From positions 124,001-188,000 of the forward strand of contig NZ_BAFX01000017.1 of the NCBI RefSeq assembly GCF_000308815.1: DNA of 64,000 nucleotides, in the 5' to 3' direction. The notes under the pieces were generated by a model. The model was given only the letters and a program-made list of their open reading frames with translations, was not told the DNA's origin and searched no databases. The translations under genes and the position numbers were made by a program. Origin of the DNA: Nocardia concava NBRC 100430. Its GTDB lineage: Bacteria > Actinomycetota > Actinomycetes > Mycobacteriales > Mycobacteriaceae. Positions 30,015-38,219 of the stretch are shown in pieces. How positions within the stretch are numbered: the first letter of the stretch is position 1; every line of letters starts with the position of its first letter.

Positions 30015-30151
30015 TGGAGATCCGAGCCCCTGGTTCGCACCAGCGGCTGCTGGAGAAGGCCGCGCGGATCGAAAGCGCAACTGGTCGTACCACAGCCGTC
30101 TCGATTGAGGACATGCCTGCGTTGATTCAGCAGCGTCTGCAAGCTGGCTGA
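30014..30151 (+). CDS. Small hypothetical ORF, 45 residues
   Basis: ATG 30014 overlaps the stop of the preceding frame in TGATG, the pattern of translational coupling. The product begins MEIRAPGSHQRLLEKAARIE and is helical and charged, with no recognised family. It may be the partner of the broken upstream gene (a two-gene cassette such as toxin-antitoxin would look like this), or the tail of a larger decayed gene. No function assigned. Confidence 0.35.
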   Translation: MEIRAPGSHQRLLEKAARIESATGRTTAVSIEDMPALIQQRLQAG

Positions 30152-30621
30152 GACTCGCCGCCGATCGAAACACCGCGCGGGTCAAACGGAATCCAATAGC
30201 GCGTCTGAAGGGGATCGAGAGGCTCTGACCTCGAGACCAGGCAGGAAGCGATCGTATTGAGGGGCTGTTGTCCACGCTTGAGCCCCTGTGCATGGGCGCA
30301 TCGTGGTGGTGCAGCCGGAAATGTCGAGTCGGCGCACAGCCCGATCGATGACGTCGGCCGGACTACGGATATCGCCGGGCATGACGGCTGTTCTTCTAGC
30401 GACAACGGGTTATCCCACGTCAGCCGTCGACCGAACCCCGGAAGGCCCACGCATCTGCTTTTTCCTAATTAGCCGGTCGAGATCGGACTCCTGGCGGTCA
30501 TCCGGTGAAAAGCTCACCCGCCCAGCATGATTGGCGGCGACTCTGGCTTAAGTGTGATAGAAATCGTATCGAGGCTTGACAGCTTTGCGGCGCGAGGGGG
30601 AGCGATCAGGAGTACCACCGC
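30152..30621. other. 470-bp stretch without a convincing gene
   Basis: Short open frames exist on both strands (for example minus 30182-30382), but none shows a recognisable domain or a good ribosome site. Base composition falls toward the right end. An exact TTGACA at 30576-30581 could be a -35 box for the genes that follow, but no convincing -10 box is at 16-18 bp. This may be remnant DNA of the accessory segment. Confidence 0.5.
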
Positions 30622-30759
30622 GTGGGCGTCAGTATCGGCTACCGATCAACGTTTCTGAACGCACCGGCCCTAGACAGTGAAACCCAAGACATCAGCTATT
30701 TGGAGCTTACGCGTGATTCAACAGACCATCATCAGTCAAGTGCGAATGAGTCGCGCTAG
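30622..30759 (+). CDS. Small ORF overlapping the start of the HEPN-STAND gene
   Basis: 45 residues from GTG 30622, with CAGGAG about 9 nt upstream. The product (VGVSIGYRSTFLNAP, then an acidic stretch with DSETQDISYLE) has a plausible protein composition and no known family. Its stop (30757-30759) lies inside the next gene, whose ATG at 30746 overlaps it by 14 nt, an arrangement typical of translational coupling. It could be a regulatory partner or a leader peptide. Evidence is limited to frame, ribosome site and overlap. Confidence 0.4.
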   Translation: MGVSIGYRSTFLNAPALDSETQDISYLELTRDSTDHHQSSANESR

Positions 30760-33181
30760 ACTCTACGTCCTCATCGACGGTTTTGAGCATGACATGCGAA
30801 AAATTATCGACAAGGCGTTGCTGGTGGATAAGACAGAGGAAGACCTTCTAACTGCTGGCGAGCTTGAGGAGGCGGTCAAACGGAAAGAGCGAGATGAAAA
30901 TGGCGACGATGTAAGTCTCGTGCACTACATGGATTTAAGGGCCACATACGACCTCCTTCTCCGGAATCGTGACGAATTGCCACACGCTCTTACTTCGGAG
31001 CTGACAAGGAATGCCCCGCATATCCAGCATCTGGTGCCTATCAGGCATCGAGTTATGCATGGACGACCGCTTAATGCCGATGATGCGGCTCAGGCGATTT
31101 CTATTCTGGATGAGTACAAGACGCGTCATTGGGCTAGCACCAAAGAGACCTTGGCACGTCTGCGAAAGGATCCGACCTGGGAGCCCTTCTTTGAGAAGCT
31201 CCCCGTGCCCGACGAGCGAACGTTGCATAACCTTCCAGAGGTCGACTACGATGAGACATCGTTCATCGGTCGGAAGGAAGAAGCGGATAAGCTGCTCTCT
31301 GACCTGAAGCGTCGGCGTGATGCTGTCATAACCGTGACTGGTGAAGGCGGAATCGGCAAGACCGCCTTGGCATTGGATGTAGCGTACAAGCTGCTCGACA
31401 GCGCAGATAACCCGTATGAAGCTATTCTGTGGGTATCTCTTAAGACGGAACGTCTCACTGCCAACGGTGTCGAGGAGATTAGAAATGCCATTCAGGGCAT
31501 CCCGGAGTCAATTGTTGAGCTAGGTAAGACGATAGACGGTGAATTCTCTGGCAGGCTTGAGGAGCTAGCCTTCGCTCTGGATGGCATCAGTTCACTGATT
31601 ATCATCGATAATCTAGAATCTGTTCGTGGTGACGAAGTAGTCGAAATGTATGATAAACTTCCGACGAACGTGAACTATCTTTTCACCAGTAGGGTGGGAA
31701 TTGGTCAGATAGAACGCCGATTTGCCCTTCCGCCGCTTGGTGAACGGGAGTCCGTACTGCTCTTGAGGAAATTTGCTTCAGCTCGTGGCCAAAGGATTCT
31801 TCTCAGAATGTCTGAGAAGGAAATTAGAGATACCGTAGGGAAGCTTCGGTATAGCCCTCTTGCGATTCGATGGTACGTGCTCTCAGCAGAATCGGGGCGC
31901 GTTCCCTTGGATGTCATCTCGAACCAAAAGGAGTTGCTGGACTTCTGTGTTCGGAACGTTTATGAAGGCCTTGGGGATGAGTCTCATGTGGTATTGAATA
32001 TTATCAGGGCTCTCGATCGAGCTATAGGATTTAATGAATTCTCCATCCTTACAAATTTCACTATTGACGTTCTGCGCAAGGCCACCCAGGAGCTGACGCG
32101 AGGATCGCTCGTGAGTATTGAAGCTGATCCTGAGGGTTCGACAGCGGGTCGGCTCGCGTTGACCGAGACTGCCCGTACTTTTCTGCCCATTCCTGACGGG
32201 CAGGGACTCTTTATTGCTGAAATTCTGCGGCGAGAGCATGAATTTAGAACAGCCGTACGGGCTGGCGTCGCGAGTCACGTTGACCGAATTGATACTAAGC
32301 GAGTTTTCGTTCAGGATGAAAAGGATCGCCCTGCCGCCTTTCTTCTAAGTAGAGCGCTGAAACTGGCAAAGTCTAGTCAATTCGATCGAGCGCATGAGGA
32401 TATCAGGCGGGCTGAGGCGTTTTCGCCGGAATACTCTGAAGTGCATCGAGTTGCTGGCCATGTTTACTTGATGGAGGGCAGGATTGGAACGGCAGTCGAG
32501 AAGTTTCGTCACGCCTTGGACTACGTTCGCGACGATATTTCGACAGCAACAGCTTGCTTCGAGCTCGCCAATGTTTTGGCTCGTCAAATGCGAGATACTG
32601 AACTTGCTTTGCCGCAAGCGCGCCGAGCATATGATTTTCTTCCGAACGCTCAAACTGCGCTTCTGTTGGGACGGATTCTGACTTGGTCTGGCGATTTCGA
32701 TGAAGGGCAGCGTTACGTGGAGGAAGCCTTGGAAGACGCTTCTGGTACCTTCAAAGCGATTGGATATACTGCACTCGTAGACAATTGGTCGCGCTGGTCT
32801 GATGCAGAGATAAAGGCAGCGAACTATCAGAGTGCCCTTGAGAAGTCGAGCGCCGGGATCCATATCGGCGTGAAGGTACTTCGAGAGTTTTCTCGTGATG
32901 AGAAGCTAGCAGCAGTGACGGCGGAATGTGCGATCCTTACCACTCGGGCGAGTAATAGTCTTGCTCGTAGGGGAAATCAAGATAATGAACTAGCTTTGAG
33001 GGTATTCACTGTGATCGGTAAATTTATCGATCGAAATATTTCTGTGCTTTCGTTTCACAAGAGAAGAATACTTCGTGATGCCATGTCCACAGCATGTGAG
33101 CTATCTAGTGCGGGAACTGAACTCTGGACAGCACAGACGCGGATAAGATCAACGCTTGAGCGGTCTCTCGGGGCGTCGTAG
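30746..33181 (+). CDS. HEPN - STAND NTPase - TPR protein, candidate defence effector
   Basis: 811 residues from ATG 30746; GTG 30677 is an alternative start. Residues about 1-135 form an all-helical domain resembling Swt1/HEPN folds, with RHRVMH at 100-105 matching the R-x4-6-H motif of HEPN ribonucleases. FIGRKEEADKL (about 172) opens a STAND NTPase: Walker A GEGGIGKT at 198-205, Walker B LIIIDNLE at 283-290 with Asp287, then NYLFTSR. Residues about 560-811 are helical repeats of TPR type (for example ALKLAKSSQFDRAHEDIRRAEAF), the usual sensor arm. By family analogy it would oligomerise on sensing a ligand and activate the HEPN RNase. Codon use is much AT-richer than all neighbours, indicating horizontal acquisition. 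No other nuclease or methylase is nearby. Confidence 0.85.
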   Translation: MSRARLYVLIDGFEHDMRKIIDKALLVDKTEEDLLTAGELEEAVKRKERDENGDDVSLVHYMDLRATYDLLLRNRDELPHALTSELTRNAPHIQHLVPIRHRVMHGRPLNADDAAQAISILDEYKTRHWASTKETLARLRKDPTWEPFFEKLPVPDERTLHNLPEVDYDETSFIGRKEEADKLLSDLKRRRDAVITVTGEGGIGKTALALDVAYKLLDSADNPYEAILWVSLKTERLTANGVEEIRNAIQGIPESIVELGKTIDGEFSGRLEELAFALDGISSLIIIDNLESVRGDEVVEMYDKLPTNVNYLFTSRVGIGQIERRFALPPLGERESVLLLRKFASARGQRILLRMSEKEIRDTVGKLRYSPLAIRWYVLSAESGRVPLDVISNQKELLDFCVRNVYEGLGDESHVVLNIIRALDRAIGFNEFSILTNFTIDVLRKATQELTRGSLVSIEADPEGSTAGRLALTETARTFLPIPDGQGLFIAEILRREHEFRTAVRAGVASHVDRIDTKRVFVQDEKDRPAAFLLSRALKLAKSSQFDRAHEDIRRAEAFSPEYSEVHRVAGHVYLMEGRIGTAVEKFRHALDYVRDDISTATACFELANVLARQMRDTELALPQARRAYDFLPNAQTALLLGRILTWSGDFDEGQRYVEEALEDASGTFKAIGYTALVDNWSRWSDAEIKAANYQSALEKSSAGIHIGVKVLREFSRDEKLAAVTAECAILTTRASNSLARRGNQDNELALRVFTVIGKFIDRNISVLSFHKRRILRDAMSTACELSSAGTELWTAQTRIRSTLERSLGAS

Positions 33182-33392
33182 TCGGCGATTTGACCGCGCT
33201 GGACAGGCCCGGTCCCCCGGAGAGCGGTTCGGCCGCTGCGGACCGTCGGACCCCTCGCTCTCGGAATCGCTCGGGAGGTAATTAGGTGGCGGCTCTGGAC
33301 GGGGGTCGTTATCGTGGTCGCCGCGACGCGGGGAATGCTCCTGGATCTATAGCTGGGGGCTGAGTTGAGTTCCCCGGCGTCGTCCAAACTTT

Positions 33393-36149
33393 TCAGCCCT
33401 CGGTGGGGGAGAGCTGGGCTTTGTCGAGGGCGGTCAGGCGGTGGGCTATGCCGGCTCGGCTGGTCAGGCCCAGTTTGCGGAGGATTCGGCTCAGGTGGTC
33501 TTCCACCGTGCGGGGGCTCAGGTAGAGGTGGGTGGCTATGTCCTTGTTGGACAGGCCCTTGGCTGCCAGTTCGGCTATCTGGTGTTCGCGATTGGTCAGA
33601 GTGGTTGGTGCGGTGGGGGGTTGGTGGCCTGCCAGGCGACGTTGGGTCGTGAGGGTTGAGCGGAGGAGTTCGGTGGCGCCGGCGGTGGTGAAGGCGGCGC
33701 GGGCGGTGGCTATTCGGGCGGTGGCCAGGGTGAAATCGCCTCGGTCGGCGGCGATTTGGGCGGCTAGCAGGATGGATTGGGCTCGGAACACGGGCATGTC
33801 GGCCTGGGCGTAGGCGTCGGCGGCCGAATTGGCCGCTTGGTCGGCGGTGGTGAGGTCGCCTCGGGCGCGGAGGTATCCGGCTCGGGCTCGGGCTGCGGCG
33901 GCCAGTTGGGAGGGGAAGGTTAGGCGTTCGGCTGCGTTTTCGGCCAGGGTCACGAGGTTTGCGGCGGTATTGAGGTCGCCCTGGTCGACGGCGATCAGGG
34001 CGGTGACGGAGAGTTCCGCCGCCTGCATCGGGTGGGGGCGGGGGGTCGGTTGGCGGAGGGGGACTTCGCCGTCGCTCAGGCGGGCGGAGATTTCCTGGAG
34101 GGCGGCCTCGACGACGGCACGCCACCACTGGACGGCGGGGAGAGGGAGGGCGTTGATGGTTTGCCACCATGCCATTACCTCGGCGCGGGGTGAAGTCTCC
34201 TCCAGGACACGGAGTTTGAGGGCTCCGGCCAGGGGGAGGATGCCTGGGTAGGCGTAGGTTTCGGCGGTTTCCGCGGCGTCTTCGGCGGCGGCCAAGGCCT
34301 CTTCGTAGCGGCCCAGTTTGGCCAGGGAGTAGGCGTGGACGGTGTGGAGTTCGGGGAGGATGAACGAGCGGCCCCGGGTCCGGGCTACGCGGATCGCTCG
34401 TTCGATGTGGGTCAGGCCGGTGCGTTGATCGTCAAGGAAGTAGGCCATCCAGCCGAGGGCGGCGATTGCATGGATGCCGTCGAGGAGTTCGGTGTCGGTG
34501 AGGCGGGTGAATTCTTGTTCCGCCGCGCGGTAATTCGCGATCGCGTCCTGGATTTCCATGGCGTTGAGCAGGCCCATGCTGAGCAGGGTGGTCGCTGCGG
34601 CGCGCAGGGCGGGGTCGCGGATGGCGGGGGATTCGAAGAGTTGGCGGACTCGGCGGCCGCCTTCGGTGTCGCGGTTGTCCTGGAGTTCGAGGATCGCCAA
34701 TTCCAGGACTACCGGGCCGAATTCGTCGTCCGGGAGTTGATCGATGGTCTGGGACAGCAGGTTTCGGGCGCTGTCGACACGGCCGAGGATTCGTTCGCAG
34801 CGGGCGTAGAGCAAGGCTGCTTCGACCTGTTGGCGGACCGGGACACTCGACCCGTCGGGGAGCAGGGCCTCGAGGGTTTCGCGGGCGTGCTCGATCGATC
34901 CGCATAGCAGGAGGGCCCGGCCGAGGAGCAGCCGCGTGGGAATCAACTTGTGGGAGGCGGTATCCGGGGCGGACAGCAGTCCGGCGGTGATCCAGCGGAC
35001 GCTGGCGCCGGGGTCGGTAGCGAGGGCATGTTCGGCGGCATCGAGGAGATCGATCGCGGCCGACTCGTCGCGGCCGAAGGCGTGTTCGAGGTGTCGGGCT
35101 CGGGTGAGAACCGGTGCGCCGGTTTGGCGGAGACGTTCGGCGGCCCGAGCGTGGGCGGCGGCTCGCCAGGCCTGGCCGGAGAGGCGGTAGGCGGCGGCGC
35201 GGATGAGGGGGTGGCGGAAATCCACGGCGCCGGAAGTGACGGTGAGCCAGCCGCGGCGGCTCAGGTCGTCGATCGCCGCGTCGAGGTCGGCGCGGGTGAC
35301 TTCGGCGGTGGCACAGAGTAATTCCACGTCGGCGTCGGTTCCGCACACCGCGGCTGCCTGCGCGACGATGCGTTCGCGTTCGGGCAGGTGGGCCAGCTCG
35401 GCGCGGATGGTGCGATCCAACGCGGTGTGGTCGGCGGGGGCGGCGGCCGGATCGCCGTCCAGGAGGACCGCCTCGAAGTCAGCCGGGGCCAGGTCGGCCA
35501 GTAACTGCAGGTACAGCGGATTGCCGTGTGCCGCATCGATCAACCGGTCGCGTCGGCCCGCCGGAAGATCGGGTAGCAAAGACACAGCCTCGGTGGCGGA
35601 CAGCGGCGGAACGACAACATGGCGGTAGCTCACCCCCGAGCCGTGCAGCGCGGGCCCGAGCACGTCGGGAAACTGCCCCTCGCGGTAGGCGAGCAGGATG
35701 CGGGCCGACGGCCGATTCCGGATGAGCAGCGCCAGCACCCGCAGCGACATGGTGTCGGCCCAGTGCACATCGTCGATGACCAGCAGGGTCGGCACTGAGC
35801 GGAGCTGAGTTGGCGCGGTGTCGAGCAGTCGCCGGATCATCCGCGCCAAGGTCCGCGGATCCCGATCACCGGGATCCGGATCCGCGCCGCCGAGCCCGTG
35901 CAGGACATCGGTAATGAGCGAACCAGGAACCGACCGGTCGAATTCGGCTCCCGCGACGGTCAGCGACCGCCACCCGTCCGATTCCATCGCACTCGCGAAT
36001 TGCTCAGCGAGCCGCGATTTCCCGATGCCTGCGGGACCCTCGACCAGAAACACGCCGACGCCGCCCGGCGCATGGCATTCCGAATGCAGCGCGGCGAGTT
36101 CCTGGGCACGGCCGACGAATGGCGGGATCGGACACTCCCTTCCGGGCAA
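33393..36149 (-). CDS. LAL-type LuxR family ATP-binding regulator
   Basis: 918 residues, apparent start TTG 36149. FVGRAQELAAL begins the AAA/STAND ATPase module; Walker A is GPAGIGKSR at about 38-46 and Walker B is LLVIDDVHWAD. The middle is a long helical-repeat region of TPR type. The C-terminal 65 residues are a LuxR DNA-binding domain (LTNREHQIAELAAKGLSNKDIATHLYLSPRTVEDHLSRILRKLG). Large ATP-binding LuxR regulators of the MalT type integrate a ligand signal to activate transcription; target and ligand are unknown. Base composition is that of the host, unlike the neighbouring STAND gene. Confidence 0.92.
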   Translation of the reverse strand: MPGRECPIPPFVGRAQELAALHSECHAPGGVGVFLVEGPAGIGKSRLAEQFASAMESDGWRSLTVAGAEFDRSVPGSLITDVLHGLGGADPDPGDRDPRTLARMIRRLLDTAPTQLRSVPTLLVIDDVHWADTMSLRVLALLIRNRPSARILLAYREGQFPDVLGPALHGSGVSYRHVVVPPLSATEAVSLLPDLPAGRRDRLIDAAHGNPLYLQLLADLAPADFEAVLLDGDPAAAPADHTALDRTIRAELAHLPERERIVAQAAAVCGTDADVELLCATAEVTRADLDAAIDDLSRRGWLTVTSGAVDFRHPLIRAAAYRLSGQAWRAAAHARAAERLRQTGAPVLTRARHLEHAFGRDESAAIDLLDAAEHALATDPGASVRWITAGLLSAPDTASHKLIPTRLLLGRALLLCGSIEHARETLEALLPDGSSVPVRQQVEAALLYARCERILGRVDSARNLLSQTIDQLPDDEFGPVVLELAILELQDNRDTEGGRRVRQLFESPAIRDPALRAAATTLLSMGLLNAMEIQDAIANYRAAEQEFTRLTDTELLDGIHAIAALGWMAYFLDDQRTGLTHIERAIRVARTRGRSFILPELHTVHAYSLAKLGRYEEALAAAEDAAETAETYAYPGILPLAGALKLRVLEETSPRAEVMAWWQTINALPLPAVQWWRAVVEAALQEISARLSDGEVPLRQPTPRPHPMQAAELSVTALIAVDQGDLNTAANLVTLAENAAERLTFPSQLAAAARARAGYLRARGDLTTADQAANSAADAYAQADMPVFRAQSILLAAQIAADRGDFTLATARIATARAAFTTAGATELLRSTLTTQRRLAGHQPPTAPTTLTNREHQIAELAAKGLSNKDIATHLYLSPRTVEDHLSRILRKLGLTSRAGIAHRLTALDKAQLSPTEG

Positions 36150-36503
36150 ACGGTCAGGCCGTCAGACTAGAGGGCGCTGTCGGTGTGGCCGCCGCCGGTC
36201 TCGCGCCTGGCCGGAGCGAACGCGGATTCATGCCCAGCGGCAGGTAGTCCCGGGCCTCCGCTCGCCGCGATCAGGGCGGTCGCGGGTCGACGCACCCCGG
36301 TTGGTGGTGATCGGCATGCCGCTCCAGCGCGGTAGCTGAACCTGGTCGGCCATCGACAGCCGTGCGCGCCGGGCGCCGCGGCGGCTATCCCTGGTCGTGA
36401 TCCCGTCCGGCCGCATCCGATCCCGTGGTTTCACGGATGCTCCGCGCGCTCCGGCCGGGTTGGGTTGTCCGGGTTCGATCGGTGGCTGACAAAGGAGACT
36501 TAC
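36150..36503. other. Intergenic stretch, no gene seen
   Basis: 354 bp between two divergent genes. A short minus-strand frame (about 36228-36353) has no recognisable content. The right end carries the AAAGGAG ribosome site of the next gene. No clear palindrome was noticed. Confidence 0.5.
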
Positions 36504-37031
36504 ATGCGTTCCATCTCTGCGAATTCGGTGCGGCTGGGGGCGGTCGCGCTGGCGATCGTGGCGGTGACGGGCTGTTCCGTGGTGCAGAAGGGGGCGGATG
36601 TGGTTAAGGACGCGGGGAAGTCGGATACCGGGCGGGCCAAGGTGGGGGACTGCATCAATGTGATCGAGGGGTCGATGTTCAATTCGAAGACCGAGCCGGT
36701 GGATTGTGCGTCGCCGAAGGCGGTGTACAAGGTGGCGAAGGTGTACGGCGCGAAGACCGAGTGCGCGGCCGATTACACCTCGTATGAGGAGACCATGAAC
36801 GGGCAGTCGATGGCCTTTCTGTGCCTGGCGCCGAACTTCAAGCAGGGCGAGTGCTATCACGACGCCATGCTGACCGGCTACAAATACGCCGAATGCGGTA
36901 CTGCCGACGCGAGTTTCATGGTGCTGTCGCGATTCGACGGCCAGTCCGACGAGAACCTGTGCGGTGGGGACACCGACAGTGTGATCACTCTGGCCGAGCC
37001 TCAGACGACGTTCTGCCTGAAGAAGCAGTAG
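36504..37031 (+). CDS. LppU-like Cys-rich lipoprotein
   Basis: 175 residues from ATG 36504 with a perfect AAAGGAG site 7-8 nt upstream. The signal sequence ends with a lipobox V-T-G-C. The mature part has a repeating pattern: VGDCINV, PVDCASPKAVYKV, FLCLAPNFKQGECYH, RFDGQSDENLCGG and TFCLKK, with about eight Cys likely paired as disulfides. The same layout recurs in the membrane protein at 45757-46368, so the two are paralogues of an LppU-type family. Function unknown; probably surface-exposed. Confidence 0.8.
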   Translation: MRSISANSVRLGAVALAIVAVTGCSVVQKGADVVKDAGKSDTGRAKVGDCINVIEGSMFNSKTEPVDCASPKAVYKVAKVYGAKTECAADYTSYEETMNGQSMAFLCLAPNFKQGECYHDAMLTGYKYAECGTADASFMVLSRFDGQSDENLCGGDTDSVITLAEPQTTFCLKKQ

Positions 37032-37037
37032 TAGAGC

Positions 37038-37682
37038 TCAGTAGTCGAGGGCGTGTTCGGGTTGGCAGACGTCCAGGGGTGACGGCAGATAGCGGGCGAT
37101 GGCGTCCAGGAGCGGGGCGATGTCGTCGCTGGTGGGCGGCGGGCTGCACAGTACGGGGACGATGTCGCCGATGCGGGTGAGGGAGCGGATTCGCTGGTGC
37201 GGCAGGTCGACCGGGTCGTGCAGCACCACGGGTGTCGCGCCGCGGGTGTCGGCGATGGTGCGCACGCAGCGCTCGAAGTCGGTGCCGGGCTGATCGAGTC
37301 CGATGATCAGGCAGAGGCGGGCGACCTGGTGGTCGTCGGCCACGCGCAGGGTTGTTTCCAGTCGAGGGGTGCGGGTGGCCGCGGCGTTCACGATCGCGAT
37401 CACGCTGTCGGCCACCCGGATACAGCGTTCCAATGTCGCGATCGGGGCTCGGGAGGACAGCTCGGTGAGGCGGATCGTGTGGTCGGTCCCGTCTGCTGGC
37501 CAGTGGACAGTGGTCTGACCGCCGGACCGGTTGCTGCCGTAGCAGCGGAGCACGCGATCGACCACGCCGGTCGTCTCGGCCGGCTCACCGATCAGGGTGG
37601 TATTGCGGATCGACTGCGGGTCAATGGCTTTGGTGCCCATCGGATTGCGGTACTCCAGATCGCCTCGAGGAGGTGGTTGCAT
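37038..37682 (-). CDS. Degenerate EF-G-like G domain, non-catalytic
   Basis: About 214 residues (ATG 37682; ATG 37640 also possible). The order of motifs follows the G domain of elongation factor G: IRNTTLIGEPAETTGVVDRVLRCYG aligns with the P-loop helix, LERCIRVADSVIAIVNAAATRTPRLETTLRVADDHQVARLCLIIGLDQPGTDFERCVRTI with the segment around NKMD. But the Walker Lys, the DTPGH switch and the NKxD motif are all replaced (GEPAETTG, ELSSRAP, IGLDQPG). GTP binding is therefore unlikely. The frame is intact over the whole length, so it may have a retained non-enzymatic role. It stops before the other EF-G domains. Confidence 0.6.
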   Translation of the reverse strand: MQPPPRGDLEYRNPMGTKAIDPQSIRNTTLIGEPAETTGVVDRVLRCYGSNRSGGQTTVHWPADGTDHTIRLTELSSRAPIATLERCIRVADSVIAIVNAAATRTPRLETTLRVADDHQVARLCLIIGLDQPGTDFERCVRTIADTRGATPVVLHDPVDLPHQRIRSLTRIGDIVPVLCSPPPTSDDIAPLLDAIARYLPSPLDVCQPEHALDY

Positions 37683-37744
37683 CCTCAACTCGGGTCAACC
37701 GTACTCGCGGCCGCGGATCCTGGGAGCGGAATTCGCCCCCAAAG

Positions 37745-37758
37745 TAGAACGTGTTCCT
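37745..37758 (+). promoter_or_regulatory. KstR-like operator
   Basis: TAGAACGTGTTCCT matches the KstR consensus TnnAACnnGTTnnA at all but the last base. It overlaps a TATACC -10-like hexamer just upstream of GTG 37773. KstR represses sterol-catabolism genes in mycolate actinobacteria, and the two genes behind this site are of a type found in that regulon. Confidence 0.55.
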
Positions 37759-37772
37759 ATACCGTCGGGGCT

Positions 37773-38219
37773 GTGCAGAAAGAACAACGCCCCGCTGTGG
37801 CCGACTGGTTCACCGCGGAGGACGGCGTCGCGCGGCTGAAGGGCAGCCGCTGCAAGGAATGCGGCACACCGTATTTCCCGAAGAACACGCTGGCCTGCCG
37901 CAATCCCCGCTGTGCCGGTCCCAAGGACGGCTCCGAGCTGGAGGAATACCTGTTTTCCACGCGTGGCCGGATCTGGTCGTACGCGGATGCCCGGTACAAG
38001 CCGCCCGCGCCCTACGTCTCGGCCGATCCGTTCGAGCCGTATGTCATTGCGGCCGTGGAGCTCGAGGTCGAGCAGCTGGTGATCCTCGGTCAGGTCGTGA
38101 AGGGCTTCACGGTCGACGATCTGGCCGTCGGCATGCCGGTGGAGCTGGCCGTCGGCACCCTCTACGAGGACGACGAGGCAGAGCACACGGTGTGGAAGTG
38201 GAGGCCGGTCAATGACTAA
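37773..38219 (+). CDS. DUF35 OB-fold / zinc-ribbon thiolase partner
   Basis: 148 residues from GTG 37773. A zinc ribbon is formed by CKECGTPYFPKNTLACRNPRC and followed by the OB-fold (GRIWSYADARYKPP...DLAVGMPVELAVG). Proteins of this family pair with SCP2-type thiolases or MaoC-like hydratases in steroid side-chain degradation. It overlaps the following thiolase-like gene by 8 bp (ATG 38212), which implies a complex. The pair resembles Rv3521 together with Ltp3/Ltp4 of M. tuberculosis, by motif and arrangement. A KstR-like box sits in the promoter. Confidence 0.85.
   Translation: MQKEQRPAVADWFTAEDGVARLKGSRCKECGTPYFPKNTLACRNPRCAGPKDGSELEEYLFSTRGRIWSYADARYKPPAPYVSADPFEPYVIAAVELEVEQLVILGQVVKGFTVDDLAVGMPVELAVGTLYEDDEAEHTVWKWRPVND

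Noticed and set aside
30182..30382. Minus-strand 66-codon ORF in the gap behind the tRNA
   Set aside because: No ribosome site, no recognisable motif and unconvincing codon use; described as gap instead.
28997..33400. Integrated element with attL/attR at tRNA-Val
   Set aside because: No integrase gene and no repeat of the tRNA 3' end seen in the right flank; kept only as a degraded accessory segment.
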